Assembly (NCBI RefSeq): GCF_003428625.2
Contig: NZ_QVQT02000004.1
Coordinates: 558,001-622,000 of the forward strand
Reading direction: 5' to 3'
Source of the DNA: Paracidobacterium acidisoli
Lineage (GTDB): Bacteria; Acidobacteriota; Terriglobia; Terriglobales; Acidobacteriaceae
DNA: 64,000 nt
Under the pieces are notes generated by a model. The model was not told where the DNA came from, searched no databases, and was given only the letters and a program-made list of their open reading frames with translations. The first letter of the stretch is position 1; each line of letters starts with the position of its first letter. The translations under genes were made by a program, and so were the position numbers. Below are positions 26,370 through 34,886 of this stretch, piece by piece.

Positions 26370-27809
26370 TCAGATCGTGCTGGCGATCAGGCCCTCCTGC
26401 AGAATGCCTCTGTCGGGATTGATAAGGATCACCCTCCACAGGCGAACTCCGCGGCCGGAATCATCCACCCGGACATACTGCGTCTCCTGCATAAAGACCA
26501 GTGTTTGCGGAGGCGGAGCGGCATTCCGTCTGGTCTTCGTGGCTACAACCAGAGCTTTACCAGCTCCAGGAACAGTTGCAGAAGCAGCGAGCTTCGCGGC
26601 GTAAGCAGGGCGCCTCACCACCGTTTGCTTCGATTCCGCCTGGTCATCGGGATGAAAGACGAGAGGCGTTGCCTGTATCCGCGCTTTCCGGATGTTCAGT
26701 GAAGCCGGAACAACGGCGTGAACCGGCATCGTGTTCAGATCAACCGAACCGGCTGAATAACTGGCGGTCATCGTTCCCGAAGTCTTCGCCGGAGCAAAGA
26801 CAATCAGCCGCGGCGTGCAGAGCAAAAGGGCGAGACCGGATGCCGAGAGCACTCCGGCCATACCCAGCGCCGGCTTCCAGATGCGTGTTGTGCCGGGACG
26901 CTTCGGCGCCAGAATCTGCGCAATCCGCAGGGACGCTTCACGAGCGCGATGCACAGCGGCCTGCGCCATAACCCACTTGTGCCGTGCGCAGCTCTTTTCC
27001 AGCAGTGAGATCAGGCACCCCGCATAGGCCCGCGCATTGCCGGTCTCAGCCAGCACCGCATCGTCGCAGGCCATCTCCCGTTCCAGCGAGAGCTTCGCAT
27101 CGATCCACCAGACAGCAGGATGAAAGAAGAAGACCGCGCGCACCAGCTTCTGCAGAAGGTTCGTCCAGTCATCCCTGCGCTGCAGATGCGCGAACTCATG
27201 CAGCAGAATGGATTTCAGCTCACCGGAGGAAAGCTCATGCAGGGCCCACTCGGGAAGCACAATCATTGGCTTGCGGAAGCCGATCGCCGCCGGTACCCGA
27301 ACCAGCTCTGAAACGGTAATACCGACCGGCCTCAGCCGCTGGCCTGCCTCGATCCGGTCCGGTGAGCTCATGGCCGCGACAATATCCTGCAGCGACGTAT
27401 CCATCAGCGCGCCATCGAGTGTCCTGCAGCTTTTGCGGATCACGCGAACACGCCACAAACCGGCTGCCAGCAGGATCAGTGCGCCACAGGTGATGCACGC
27501 CCACAGGCCGAAGAGGATGGCTCCCCAGAAATCCGGAACCGTCAGAAATCTGCTGCCTGCGTGGGCAGCTCCTGAAACGCCTGCGGCAGCCAGCAGAGAG
27601 TGCCTGTTACCGGGTCCATCGAGAAATGGAAGAGCTGCGATTGCCAGCAGGGTGGTGAACCAGACGGCAAACCGTGTTCCCGCATTGCGGCGTCCCACCA
27701 CGCGCAGCAGCAGCCAGGCGAAGAAGGCGATCAGCAATCCTTCCGGCAGGCAGTTCAGGGCCCGCTCCACGCAGGTTTGCGCAACGAGTTGGAAAAGGGG
27801 CCAGCTCAC
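26370..27809 (-). CDS. BlaR1/MecR1-like M56 membrane metallopeptidase
   Basis: 479 residues. Hydrophobic segments at ~20-40, ~48-65, ~95-120 and ~310-330 anchor it in the inner membrane. The cytoplasmic zinc protease domain has LLHEFAHLQRRDDW with HEFAH at residues 204-208, and an ACDDAVL motif supplies a further ligand. Proteins of this family cleave, or trigger cleavage of, the cognate BlaI repressor on signal. The C-terminal ~150 residues are not a penicillin-binding domain, so the stimulus is probably not a beta-lactam. Its start overlaps blaI by 4 bp (ATGA), so the two are translationally coupled. Confidence 0.9.
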   Translation of the reverse strand: MSWPLFQLVAQTCVERALNCLPEGLLIAFFAWLLLRVVGRRNAGTRFAVWFTTLLAIAALPFLDGPGNRHSLLAAAGVSGAAHAGSRFLTVPDFWGAILFGLWACITCGALILLAAGLWRVRVIRKSCRTLDGALMDTSLQDIVAAMSSPDRIEAGQRLRPVGITVSELVRVPAAIGFRKPMIVLPEWALHELSSGELKSILLHEFAHLQRRDDWTNLLQKLVRAVFFFHPAVWWIDAKLSLEREMACDDAVLAETGNARAYAGCLISLLEKSCARHKWVMAQAAVHRAREASLRIAQILAPKRPGTTRIWKPALGMAGVLSASGLALLLCTPRLIVFAPAKTSGTMTASYSAGSVDLNTMPVHAVVPASLNIRKARIQATPLVFHPDDQAESKQTVVRRPAYAAKLAASATVPGAGKALVVATKTRRNAAPPPQTLVFMQETQYVRVDDSGRGVRLWRVILINPDRGILQEGLIASTI

Positions 27810-28237
27810 TGGTCTTTTCCCTCATGCAGGCGGCTGTCCTGTATCGGATGCGGGTTGGAAGATCCATCGCGATCCAGCATCTCCCGCAAACGGGCGATCT
27901 CTTCCGCTGCAATGCCGCGGTCCTCGAGAATATTCAGCAGCAGCGCATCATGCGAGTTTTGGAAGAAGCGCCCGACAAGGTGCCGAATTTCAGAGCGCGT
28001 TGCTTCCATCTGCTGTACCAGGGGCAGATAAACGTGGGCACGTCCGTCTTTGGAGTGTCCGACGTAGCCCTTTTTTTCGAGAATACGGATCGTGGTGAGA
28101 ACCGTGTTGTAGGCCAGCGCCGGCTTCTGCATCAGGCAATCGAGAATCTGCTGTACGGTCCCCGGCCCTTTCTCCCAGAGGATCTGCATGATGCGAAGCT
28201 CGGCTTCTGTGAGCGTTCCTGAAGGCCTGCGCGGCAT
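27806..28237 (-). CDS. BlaI/MecI/CopY-family repressor
   Basis: 143 residues from the ATG at 28237, preceded by AAGGAGGATCGG. The winged helix (LTEAELRIMQILWEKGPGTVQQILDCL... YNTVLTTIRILEKKGYVGHSKDGRAHVY) is that of BlaI/MecI proteins, with a C-terminal dimerisation segment containing the region where sensor-triggered cleavage normally occurs. It overlaps the M56 peptidase gene and lies 47 bp downstream of a palindrome that it probably binds. A longer in-frame start (28255) lacks a comparable ribosome site. Confidence 0.92.
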   Translation of the reverse strand: MPRRPSGTLTEAELRIMQILWEKGPGTVQQILDCLMQKPALAYNTVLTTIRILEKKGYVGHSKDGRAHVYLPLVQQMEATRSEIRHLVGRFFQNSHDALLLNILEDRGIAAEEIARLREMLDRDGSSNPHPIQDSRLHEGKDQ

Positions 28238-28283
28238 CTCCGATCCTCCTTCCACTCTTTGGACGTTCCGGTTTTTTAAATGT

Positions 28284-28299
28284 AACTAATTTTTTAGTT
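28284..28299. promoter_or_regulatory. BlaI-type operator candidate upstream of blaI
   Basis: AACTAA at 28284-28289 and TTAGTT at 28294-28299 with a TTTT spacer give an inverted repeat 47 bp upstream of the blaI ATG. On the minus strand a weak -10-like TACATT follows it and a -35-like TCGACG precedes it, which would put the palindrome in the promoter spacer. The promoter elements are weak matches; the palindrome is exact. Confidence 0.65.
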
Positions 28300-28398
28300 G
28301 TCGTCGAGCGCGTCCGATCTTCCACAACAATCAGGGTTTTGACAGCAAAGTGACAGACCAGAGAAAAGCCACGTTTAACCATCGGCCGCCGTCGACCG

Positions 28399-28430
28399 TC
28401 AGATGGGTGGAAGCTCAGATGGGTGGAAGC
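28399..28430. repeat. Two tandem copies of a 16-bp unit
   Basis: TCAGATGGGTGGAAGC is repeated exactly at 28399-28414 and 28415-28430 in the 305-bp gap between the divergent blaI and P460 genes. The rest of this gap holds the blaI operator and leader and nothing else that I can assign. Confidence 0.6.
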
Positions 28431-28542
28431 ATGGATATGCGCACACCGTGCCGTCCTTTTGTGTCACGCTGACAAGACACGCCTCTCGAACCCTGCAATC
28501 GGAACGACCGCCGTTTACAGGTTTATCGCTGAAAGGAAAAGC

Positions 28543-29517
28543 ATGGCCACGGGATCACCCCGCGCAAAAGCAGTCGTCTGGATCGCAGTTCTCCTGTGCA
28601 TCGTGTTCATCGGCATCCAGTTCATCCGGCCCGCAATCGAGAATCCGCCGGTGACGGCCGAGATTCAGGCACCGCCTGCAGTGAAGCAGATTCTGCGCAG
28701 CTCCTGCTATAACTGCCACTCCGACGAGACAAAGCTGCCCTGGTATGACCAGGTGGCGCCCGCATACTGGCTGGCGGAGAGAGATGTGGAGAAGGGGCGA
28801 ATGGCCCTCAACTTCTCCGAAATTGGAGAGTTGTCGGCCGCTCAGCAGAAGGGCCTCCTCTTTGAGGCCATCAATCAGATTCAGCTTGGCGTGATGCCGC
28901 TGCCCGCGTACCGGGCCATTCATCCCGGATCGGCGGTAACGCCGGAGCAGCTTGAGATTCTGCGGGCCTATCTCCATCCGCCGGCGCCGAAACAGGCCGC
29001 TCCCCAGGCGCAGGTACAGGCCGCGGATGCACAGTATGAAGCATGGCAGCATGCCGCGAATGCCATTCCCGCAGTACAGCCGGAGCCCAACGGCATCGCA
29101 TTTATTCCCGACTATAAAAACTGGAGAGTCATCAGCAGTACCGACCGCTTCGACAATCACACTATGCGCGAAATTCTCGGCAATGAAATCGCCATCAAAG
29201 CCATCGCCGAACACCGGATCAATCCCTGGCCCGACGGCACAGTCTTTGCCAAAGTGGCGTGGGCGCAGCAGCCGGATGCCCAGGGCATATCGCACACCGG
29301 TGCCTTCGTGCAGGTGGAGCTCATGATTCGCGATCAGAAAAAATATGCTGCCACCAAAGGCTGGGGATGGGGCCGCTGGCGCGGAGCCGATCTCAAGCCT
29401 TATGGCCGCGATGCCTCCTTTGCCCATGAGTGCGTCGACTGCCATAAACCAGTCCGGAAGAATGACTATGTGTACACTGCTCCGCTTGCCGGGCAGGGAA
29501 CAGGAGGCCAGCAGTGA
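28543..29517 (+). CDS. Membrane-anchored di-haem protein: haem-binding domain plus cytochrome P460 domain
   Basis: 324 residues from the ATG at 28543, preceded by GAAAGGAAAA. After an N-terminal anchor (VVWIAVLLCIVFIGIQFI) comes a haem-binding domain with CYNCH at residues 55-59 followed by SDETKLPWYDQVAPAYWL. A proline/alanine linker leads to a cytochrome P460-like domain (FIPDYKNWRVISSTDRFDN...) ending in CVDCH at residues 297-301. P460 proteins oxidise hydroxylamine or detoxify nitrogen oxides and peroxide; which applies here is unknown. It overlaps the next gene by 4 bp and is probably co-transcribed with it. A periplasm-facing location is inferred from the anchor and the covalent haem motifs. 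Confidence 0.88.
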   Translation: MATGSPRAKAVVWIAVLLCIVFIGIQFIRPAIENPPVTAEIQAPPAVKQILRSSCYNCHSDETKLPWYDQVAPAYWLAERDVEKGRMALNFSEIGELSAAQQKGLLFEAINQIQLGVMPLPAYRAIHPGSAVTPEQLEILRAYLHPPAPKQAAPQAQVQAADAQYEAWQHAANAIPAVQPEPNGIAFIPDYKNWRVISSTDRFDNHTMREILGNEIAIKAIAEHRINPWPDGTVFAKVAWAQQPDAQGISHTGAFVQVELMIRDQKKYAATKGWGWGRWRGADLKPYGRDASFAHECVDCHKPVRKNDYVYTAPLAGQGTGGQQ

Positions 29518-30020
29518 GAGCGCCGATGAAATGCACAGGTCTTCTCTGCGCGGGGCTGCTGGTCATTGCCGCTGGGTGTTCAGGCGCCAACTCCCGCGTG
29601 GCAACGCATATCAATCAGGAAGCAGCTCTGACCGGCAATCTGCCGTATAACCCGCTGGCGTGGAAGGTCATCACCTCCTGGATCGACGAGCAGAACGGCA
29701 CCATGTCCACGCTCTTTGGTAACGATGCCGCCGTGCAGTATGCCAGGAATAATTCCGGCCATGACTATCCCTCCGGCGCTGTCCTCGCTGCCGTCACCTG
29801 GAGCCAGCAGGAAGATCCGCGCTGGTTCGGCGCAGGCATTCCGTCATCGCCAAAATCAGTGGAGTTTGTCTCGGTGATCAAAGGCGCCGATCAGAAGCCA
29901 TCCTGGTCTTATGAAAAATATGAGGGCTCGCCCCTGAAGGAGTCGTCAAAAGCGGAAGCATCTGTCCCAGGTGACCGTGCCGCCTGGCTGCTGGCGCAGC
30001 GGGCAGCTGTTATGCCGTAA
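29514..30020 (+). CDS. P460-like lipoprotein lacking a haem-attachment motif
   Basis: 168 residues from a GTG at 29514 with AGGAGG seven bases upstream; an ATG at 29526 is the alternative. A lipoprotein signal ends at the lipobox VIAAGC (Cys22). The body (NPLAWKVITSWIDEQNGTMSTLFGNDAAVQYARNN..., AVTWSQQEDPRWFGAGIP) mirrors the P460 domain of the upstream protein but contains no CxxCH, so no covalent haem c is expected. It overlaps the upstream gene stop (GTGA). It may be an accessory subunit of the di-haem protein. Confidence 0.75.
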   Translation: MRAPMKCTGLLCAGLLVIAAGCSGANSRVATHINQEAALTGNLPYNPLAWKVITSWIDEQNGTMSTLFGNDAAVQYARNNSGHDYPSGAVLAAVTWSQQEDPRWFGAGIPSSPKSVEFVSVIKGADQKPSWSYEKYEGSPLKESSKAEASVPGDRAAWLLAQRAAVMP

Positions 30021-30035
30021 TCCGTCCGGCCTTGC

Positions 30036-31073
30036 TCAGAGTCGGATATTGATCAGCCCCGCTTCGCTTCCAGCCGCATTGCCGGGCGAGATGGTCGATG
30101 TCTGCGGCGCGCGCCAGTGATCGATGTAAGACACCTGATGCACGCAGCTGACGGTACAGTGCGGAGCGCAGGTCTTTTCGGTCAGAAACTCGCGCTTCAC
30201 ATCGGCTTTGGTATATTCGGCCAGCGGTACGCCCGGAAAACCTCGCTGCTGCGAACAGTAATGCACCAGACCGTTCTCGCAGATATACAGATACCGCGAG
30301 CCGGCGCGGCAGCGCCAGTCATTCGGCATGCCATTCGCGATCGCTTCCTGGAAGTGGTTGAATCGCGAATAGTTTTTCTTATTCCAGGAGCGCATCTCGT
30401 CCCACACGGCGCGCTCTTCGTCGCCGAGAGGCTTCAGCTGGCCGTCCCCGTCGTGAATGATCCCAATGGTCGAAGTGAAGCCCAGTTCCATGGCGCGCCG
30501 TCCGATCGTGAGCGCATCCTGTGGGTCCTTGATGCCTCCGCCGACGACCGAGTTAATGTTGACGTGGAAATCGGCATACTCCGCCAGAAACTGCAGCTTT
30601 TTGTCGAGAACCTTCAGGCTCTTCTTCGACACTTCATCAGGCTGCACATTGTCGATCGAGATCTGCATATGATCGAGCCCGGCCCTGTTCAGCCGCTCGA
30701 TCCGGTCCGGCATCAGCAGATAGCCGTTCGTAATCATCCCCGCCAGCGCTCCTGTGTGGCGGATGCGGCGGATGATGTCGTCCAGCTCCGGATGCAGCAG
30801 AGGCTCGCCGCCGGAGATGGTGATGATGCTGGTGCCCAGACGCCCCAGATGGTCGATCCGGCGCAGCATCTCATCGAGCGGTACCGGCTTTGAGACATCG
30901 TCGTACTCGTTGCAGTAAGCGCAGGAGAGGTTGCACCGCCGCATGGGCACAATCTGTGCCATGACCGGATGCCGCGTCGAGGCCAGAGCGTGGCCCACCA
31001 GCGCCAGCTCCCGCACTTTGCGCGAGGCGGCCTTCAGTCGGCGTACCGGGGTTTGTTTGCGGGCTGCAGGCAT
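30036..31073 (-). CDS. Radical SAM protein with SPASM-like C-terminal cysteines
   Basis: 345 residues. The radical SAM 4Fe-4S motif is CNLSCAYC (residues ~48-55), preceded by PMRR, followed by [13 protein letters not shown] (SAM-binding GGEP). The C-terminal half has further cysteines ([32 protein letters not shown]), consistent with an auxiliary cluster as in SPASM/twitch enzymes. Such proteins modify peptides, lipids or cofactors. No precursor peptide or obvious substrate gene is adjacent. It is convergent with the P460 pair. The function is unassigned. Confidence 0.85.
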   Translation of the reverse strand: MPAARKQTPVRRLKAASRKVRELALVGHALASTRHPVMAQIVPMRRCNLSCAYCNEYDDVSKPVPLDEMLRRIDHLGRLGTSIITISGGEPLLHPELDDIIRRIRHTGALAGMITNGYLLMPDRIERLNRAGLDHMQISIDNVQPDEVSKKSLKVLDKKLQFLAEYADFHVNINSVVGGGIKDPQDALTIGRRAMELGFTSTIGIIHDGDGQLKPLGDEERAVWDEMRSWNKKNYSRFNHFQEAIANGMPNDWRCRAGSRYLYICENGLVHYCSQQRGFPGVPLAEYTKADVKREFLTEKTCAPHCTVSCVHQVSYIDHWRAPQTSTISPGNAAGSEAGLINIRL

Positions 31074-31240
31074 ACGAATACGAGGGCAAATCCCTCAGAC
31101 TCTATTGAATCACATGCGGTTATTCCCCGCGAGCCGTCAGGAATGAACGGGGCGATACAGCGGCTGAATGGGATGCAGGCCCTCCCAACCGGAGCCGAAT
31201 GGTCAAATATTAATTCCAGCAATCAGTTCCTGGGCCTGAA

Positions 31241-32146
31241 TCAGCCCTTCTTCCTCAGCTGGCCCGCCGTCATGGTCACGGTCTGCTCTCTGCGATTGCG
31301 AACAACGGTCACCTGGATGAGTTTGCCGCGATTCTCATGCAGGGCCTTCATCCACTGGGAGTGGGTGGCGATATTTTTGCCGTTGACGCGAGTGATGACA
31401 TCGCCGGCCTTCAGCCCGGCGGCAGAGGCGGGGCTGTTGTCTTCCACCCGGTGCACCAGCAGGCCGGAGCCGTCATGCACGCCAAAGTATTCCGCAAGCT
31501 GGGTACCGATCGGATCAAGCTCGAGACCGACATAAAGTGGGTCGATGTGGAATGAGCCCAGAAAACCGCGGCTGCCGGGCAGCGACGCTCCGGAGGATGC
31601 GGCATAGGTCGAATCCGATCCGGCCCAGGTGGAGGTGGCTGCCGGCGTCGCCGAATCATCTTCCTGATCCGGAACCGGGTAAGCATGCGGCCACGCGTCG
31701 GCCTCGATCTGGTCGCGGTCGCCCAGCTGCACGGAGACCGTCTGCTGCTGTCCGTCACGGCTGATAAGCAGCGTAATCGTCCGGCCCGGAGGAGAGTCAT
31801 GCAGGATATGGCCGAACTGAGCCTCGCTCTCCACCGGCTGGCCATTGATCTGCAGAATCACGTCGTGCACCCGCAGGCCGGCCTTGCCGGCTGGCGCGTC
31901 ATGATCCACCGTAACGATCTCGGCGCCGTGTGTGTCCTTCAGTTTGAGCGCGGCTATCCGGTCGGTGCCGACATCGCGAGTATCGATGCCCAGATATCCC
32001 TGGGCAGCATGCGAGATCAGAAACAGCGGGGTGTTCGGATCGACAGGAATATGCTGCGCTCCCGCACAGGCAGGTACCAGTGCCAGAAAGATACCCGGAA
32101 GGGCAAGCAGCGCGAATTCCTGAATGGGCCTCGGAAGATGCTTCAT
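31241..32146 (-). CDS. Secreted protein with two PDZ domains
   Basis: 301 residues with a signal peptide (FALLALPGIFLALVPACAGA). The first PDZ domain covers ~50-145 (GYLGIDTRDV ... GKAGLRVHDVILQINGQPV). A Ser/Ala/Thr-rich linker (~150-190) leads to a second PDZ (ASAAGLKAGDVITRVNGKNIATHSQW) near the C-terminus. There is no protease domain, so it is a binding/adaptor protein of the periplasm. It is the third gene of a sigma factor / anti-sigma / PDZ set (63 bp after the anti-sigma gene). By analogy with RseP/DegS systems its PDZ domains may sense misfolded proteins, but this is an inference. Confidence 0.85.
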   Translation of the reverse strand: MKHLPRPIQEFALLALPGIFLALVPACAGAQHIPVDPNTPLFLISHAAQGYLGIDTRDVGTDRIAALKLKDTHGAEIVTVDHDAPAGKAGLRVHDVILQINGQPVESEAQFGHILHDSPPGRTITLLISRDGQQQTVSVQLGDRDQIEADAWPHAYPVPDQEDDSATPAATSTWAGSDSTYAASSGASLPGSRGFLGSFHIDPLYVGLELDPIGTQLAEYFGVHDGSGLLVHRVEDNSPASAAGLKAGDVITRVNGKNIATHSQWMKALHENRGKLIQVTVVRNRREQTVTMTAGQLRKKG

Positions 32147-32208
32147 GGTGGAACCTCAGTGCTGCCATTTCTAATGACGGCAGGCATCAGACGAATGTCA
32201 CCACGCGG

Positions 32209-33177
32209 TCACTGAATCTGTGGGATCTGATCCAGAACCTGACGTGAAACGATACGTATTTGCGGATTGTCGTCCTCGAGGGAGACGGCATGCAATACCT
32301 GACGTACGCTGCTGTCGCCCTCGACGGGCTCAATAAGGGTGATCGCCTGGGTACGGATTCGCGGGTCGCTGTCGTTCAGCAGCGATTCCAGAATGGCGTC
32401 GCGCACCTGCATATCATCGGCAATATAGGGCTGCAGGCCATTCAGCGCCTTCAGCCGGACCACCGCGTTGCGGTCGGTGCGAAGCGCCAGCATCAGCGCG
32501 TTGCGAATCGGTCCGCCGCTGCACTGGTGCCCGGCCCGGCATTCATCGGCCAGCAGGCTAACGGAATCGCCGCGGACGTCGGGATTCACGCGGTTCTGCG
32601 TGCCGACCAGCAGCAGACGGCGAATCTGCGGATCGTCGAGCGATCCGTGGATCGTCTCAGGAACCAGCCGGTTGTAATGTACTTCGACCTGCTCCGAATC
32701 CGGCTGCTGCACAATGCCGCTGACGCTGGCAATCAGCCCGGGGGTATCGGAGCTCTGCGGAGGAGCGCTCAGGATAAGCCGGGCCTCTTCGGAATCGTGA
32801 ACATGAACTCCGGCGCAATAACCGGCATAGATGCCCACGGCTGTACCGAAGAGGAGAAGCGCCGAAGCCATCACAGGAACCGCGCTCAGGCGTGCCAGCG
32901 CCTGCTGGAATCTTTGCCACACGCGCAGCAGCCAGCTGCCGTGGGGCATCGCATCGAGCGCCTCTTCCAGACGAATGCGAGTGCGGGCAAGCAGATTGGG
33001 GGAGGGCTCGGCGACGGTAAGCAGAGACATCGCCTTTTGCAGAGCCTGGAGCGCCTCCAGTTCGCGGCTGCACTCCTCGCAGCCGCCAAGGTGCTGCTGA
33101 AGCTGATGCGCCTGATCGTCAGACAGCTCTCCGTAAACCGACAGTGCTGCGTATTCCTGAGCCAGTTCACACTTCAT
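32209..33177 (-). CDS. Anti-sigma factor with zinc-finger (ZAS) domain and C-terminal HEAT-like repeats
   Basis: 322 residues. The N-terminus has the ZAS pattern His29-X3-Cys33-X2-Cys36 (HLGGCEEC), as in cytoplasmic zf-HC2 anti-sigma domains. A transmembrane helix lies near residues 98-122 (VPVMASALLLFGTAVGIYAG). The outer part ends in HEAT-like helical repeats (residues ~220-320: VVRLKALNGLQPYI, LLNDSDPRIRTQAITLIEPV, LEDDNPQIRIVSRQVL). It is directly downstream (54 bp) of an ECF sigma gene, the expected partner. A HEAT array as sensor domain is unusual and suggests control by a periplasmic protein partner. Confidence 0.87.
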   Translation of the reverse strand: MKCELAQEYAALSVYGELSDDQAHQLQQHLGGCEECSRELEALQALQKAMSLLTVAEPSPNLLARTRIRLEEALDAMPHGSWLLRVWQRFQQALARLSAVPVMASALLLFGTAVGIYAGYCAGVHVHDSEEARLILSAPPQSSDTPGLIASVSGIVQQPDSEQVEVHYNRLVPETIHGSLDDPQIRRLLLVGTQNRVNPDVRGDSVSLLADECRAGHQCSGGPIRNALMLALRTDRNAVVRLKALNGLQPYIADDMQVRDAILESLLNDSDPRIRTQAITLIEPVEGDSSVRQVLHAVSLEDDNPQIRIVSRQVLDQIPQIQ

Positions 33178-33231
33178 GGCTTTGCCCTGACCTCACTGAA
33201 CCTCAAAAAAGTGCTTCCGGATAAATCGCCG

Positions 33232-33891
33232 TCAGCGTATTTCCGCCAGATTTGCTCTTAACTTCTTTGTCGCCCGGAAGAGCGTATTCTTGGCGGTCTC
33301 TTCCGTGGTGTGCAGCATTTCCCCGATCGTTCTCAGCTTGAGCCCCTGATAGTGCTTCAGCTCAAAGACCATTCGTTCCCGCGGTGTAAGGTGATCGAGC
33401 GCCTCACGAATGCGTGTTCCCAGAAACTGCCGCTCCAGCTCGCGGTCCGGATTGGCCCCCGCCCGCTCGTCCGACACATTGCTGAGCAGGTCCATCTCCT
33501 CGCCCGACGAGTCGATCATCACTGCCTGGTCTTCGCGGCGCGACTTGCGCCGGCGCAGATGATCGAGACAGAGATTGGTGACGATGCGGTAGATCCAGGT
33601 GTAAAACGAGCACTCGAACCGGAAATTGCCCAGATATCGCCAGGCCTTGAGAAAGGCCTCCTGGTGAATGTCCTGGGCGTCCTGCTCCGATCCGGTCAGA
33701 TGCAGAGCCAGCCGCAGCACCGCCTGATTATATTGACGCACGAGAGCGTCAAAGGCTGTGCGCGATCCTGCCTGGGCCTCGCGAATCAGGTCGGTCTCGG
33801 ATACACGCTCCCGCGCCTGAGAAAGCATACGCTGGGAGGATTGTATTCCTGACGCGCCGCGGGAAAGAATACGGAGGGCATCAGTCGACAT
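33232..33891 (-). CDS. ECF-type RNA polymerase sigma factor
   Basis: 219 residues. Region 2 is DALVRQYNQAVLRLALHLTGSEQDAQDIHQEAFLKAWRYL followed by the -10-binding FYTWIYRIVTNLCLDHLRRRK. A ~45-residue linker leads to region 4 (LDHLTPRERMVFELKHYQGLKLRTIGEMLHTTEETAKNTLFRATKKLR). Region 3 is absent, which defines the ECF class. A N-terminal extension of about 30 residues precedes region 2. It is followed by the anti-sigma and PDZ genes. A good sigma-70-like promoter lies at 33933-33961, so expression is probably not purely autoregulated. Confidence 0.93.
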   Translation of the reverse strand: MSTDALRILSRGASGIQSSQRMLSQARERVSETDLIREAQAGSRTAFDALVRQYNQAVLRLALHLTGSEQDAQDIHQEAFLKAWRYLGNFRFECSFYTWIYRIVTNLCLDHLRRRKSRREDQAVMIDSSGEEMDLLSNVSDERAGANPDRELERQFLGTRIREALDHLTPRERMVFELKHYQGLKLRTIGEMLHTTEETAKNTLFRATKKLRANLAEIR

Positions 33892-33932
33892 AGGTCTCCA
33901 CTGGCTTACGACCCGGTTATTCGTCCGGCAAT

Positions 33933-33961
33933 CGTATATAAACAGACGTTAAAATCGGCAA
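33933..33961 (-). promoter_or_regulatory. Sigma-70-like promoter of the ECF sigma operon
   Basis: On the minus strand TTGCCG (33961-33956), a 17-bp spacer and TATACG (33938-33933) form a near-consensus -35/-10 pair. The predicted start gives a leader of about 35 nt before the ATG at 33891. It lies in the divergent gap with the RNase H gene. Confidence 0.55.
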
Positions 33962-34046
33962 TTTGTTAGCAGAAGATGCGGATTTTTCCAGTCTCGCGGT
34001 GCGGCAGCGTCCCGCGATGCACATGCAGATGCCCTACACTCACTGC

Positions 34047-34709
34047 ATGACACGGCAACAGGAGAGTGGCCATCTGTGGCCGGAGAAGCAGAAGACAGAA
34101 GATACGCCTTCCGGCGAAGCGAAGACGGACGAGATGATCACCGCCTGTTGCGATGGCGGTTCCAGAGGAAACCCCGGCCCTGCCGGCTACGGCGTCCTTG
34201 TTCAGGATACCCAGGGCAAAACCCTCGCCGAGCTCAGTGAATTCCTCGGTCGGAAAACCAACAACTTCGCCGAATACTCCGGTCTTTTGGCTGCGCTCGA
34301 CTTCGCGCTCTCCGAAGGGCATGCGCGGCTGCGTGTGATCTCCGATTCGGAGCTGATGGTCAAACAGATCAAGGGTCAGTACCGGGTGAACAGCCCGGAG
34401 CTGCGGCCGCTCTACGACGAAGCGAGGCGCCGGATCGCGCAGTTGAAGGGGTTTCAGATTCAGCACGTGCTGCGCGAGAAGAACCGGAGGGCCGATCAGC
34501 TGGCCAATCAGGCAATGGACCGAGGCACCGGCCGGGCAACCGCCGCCGCCCCTGATCATGCGAAGCGCTCATCAGTTGCCCCTGTTGCAGATCGGTCGGG
34601 CGAGAAGCCGAAGACGCTCAGCGGCTTCGTCAAGGGTGGGGTGGTTCATCTGCTCGACGGCGAGCTGCCCGACGGAGTCTTTGTGAAAATCATTCGCGAC
34701 CATGCATGA
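34047..34709 (+). CDS. RNase H-fold protein (ribonuclease HI family)
   Basis: 220 residues from the ATG at 34047 (upstream in-frame starts exist, none with a good ribosome site). The RNase H carboxylates are visible in order: Asp in CDGGSRGNPGPAG, Glu in NNFAEYSGLLAAL, Asp in VISDSELMVKQIKGQYRV and Asp in NRRADQLAN. The domain covers ~30-155 and belongs to the bacterial/archaeal RnhA-like type that cleaves RNA in RNA:DNA hybrids. A C-terminal tail of about 65 residues (KTLSGFVKGGVVHLLDGELP) is extra and of unknown role. Cytoplasmic. Confidence 0.87.
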   Translation: MTRQQESGHLWPEKQKTEDTPSGEAKTDEMITACCDGGSRGNPGPAGYGVLVQDTQGKTLAELSEFLGRKTNNFAEYSGLLAALDFALSEGHARLRVISDSELMVKQIKGQYRVNSPELRPLYDEARRRIAQLKGFQIQHVLREKNRRADQLANQAMDRGTGRATAAAPDHAKRSSVAPVADRSGEKPKTLSGFVKGGVVHLLDGELPDGVFVKIIRDHA

Positions 34710-34886
34710 AACCGCTCCGGCCTGCCGAAAAGCAGAGTATCCGGGGCTGATTCCTCTCTGAACATTTCAGGATAATTTCGCGGTTACAAATGCCGCATAC
34801 CGTGACCTATACTGCCAGTGGGCCGCTCATTGCGCGGCCGAAGCGGCGGAGAGAGTTCCACGGATGCCGCAGTGTGGTGCCACCTG

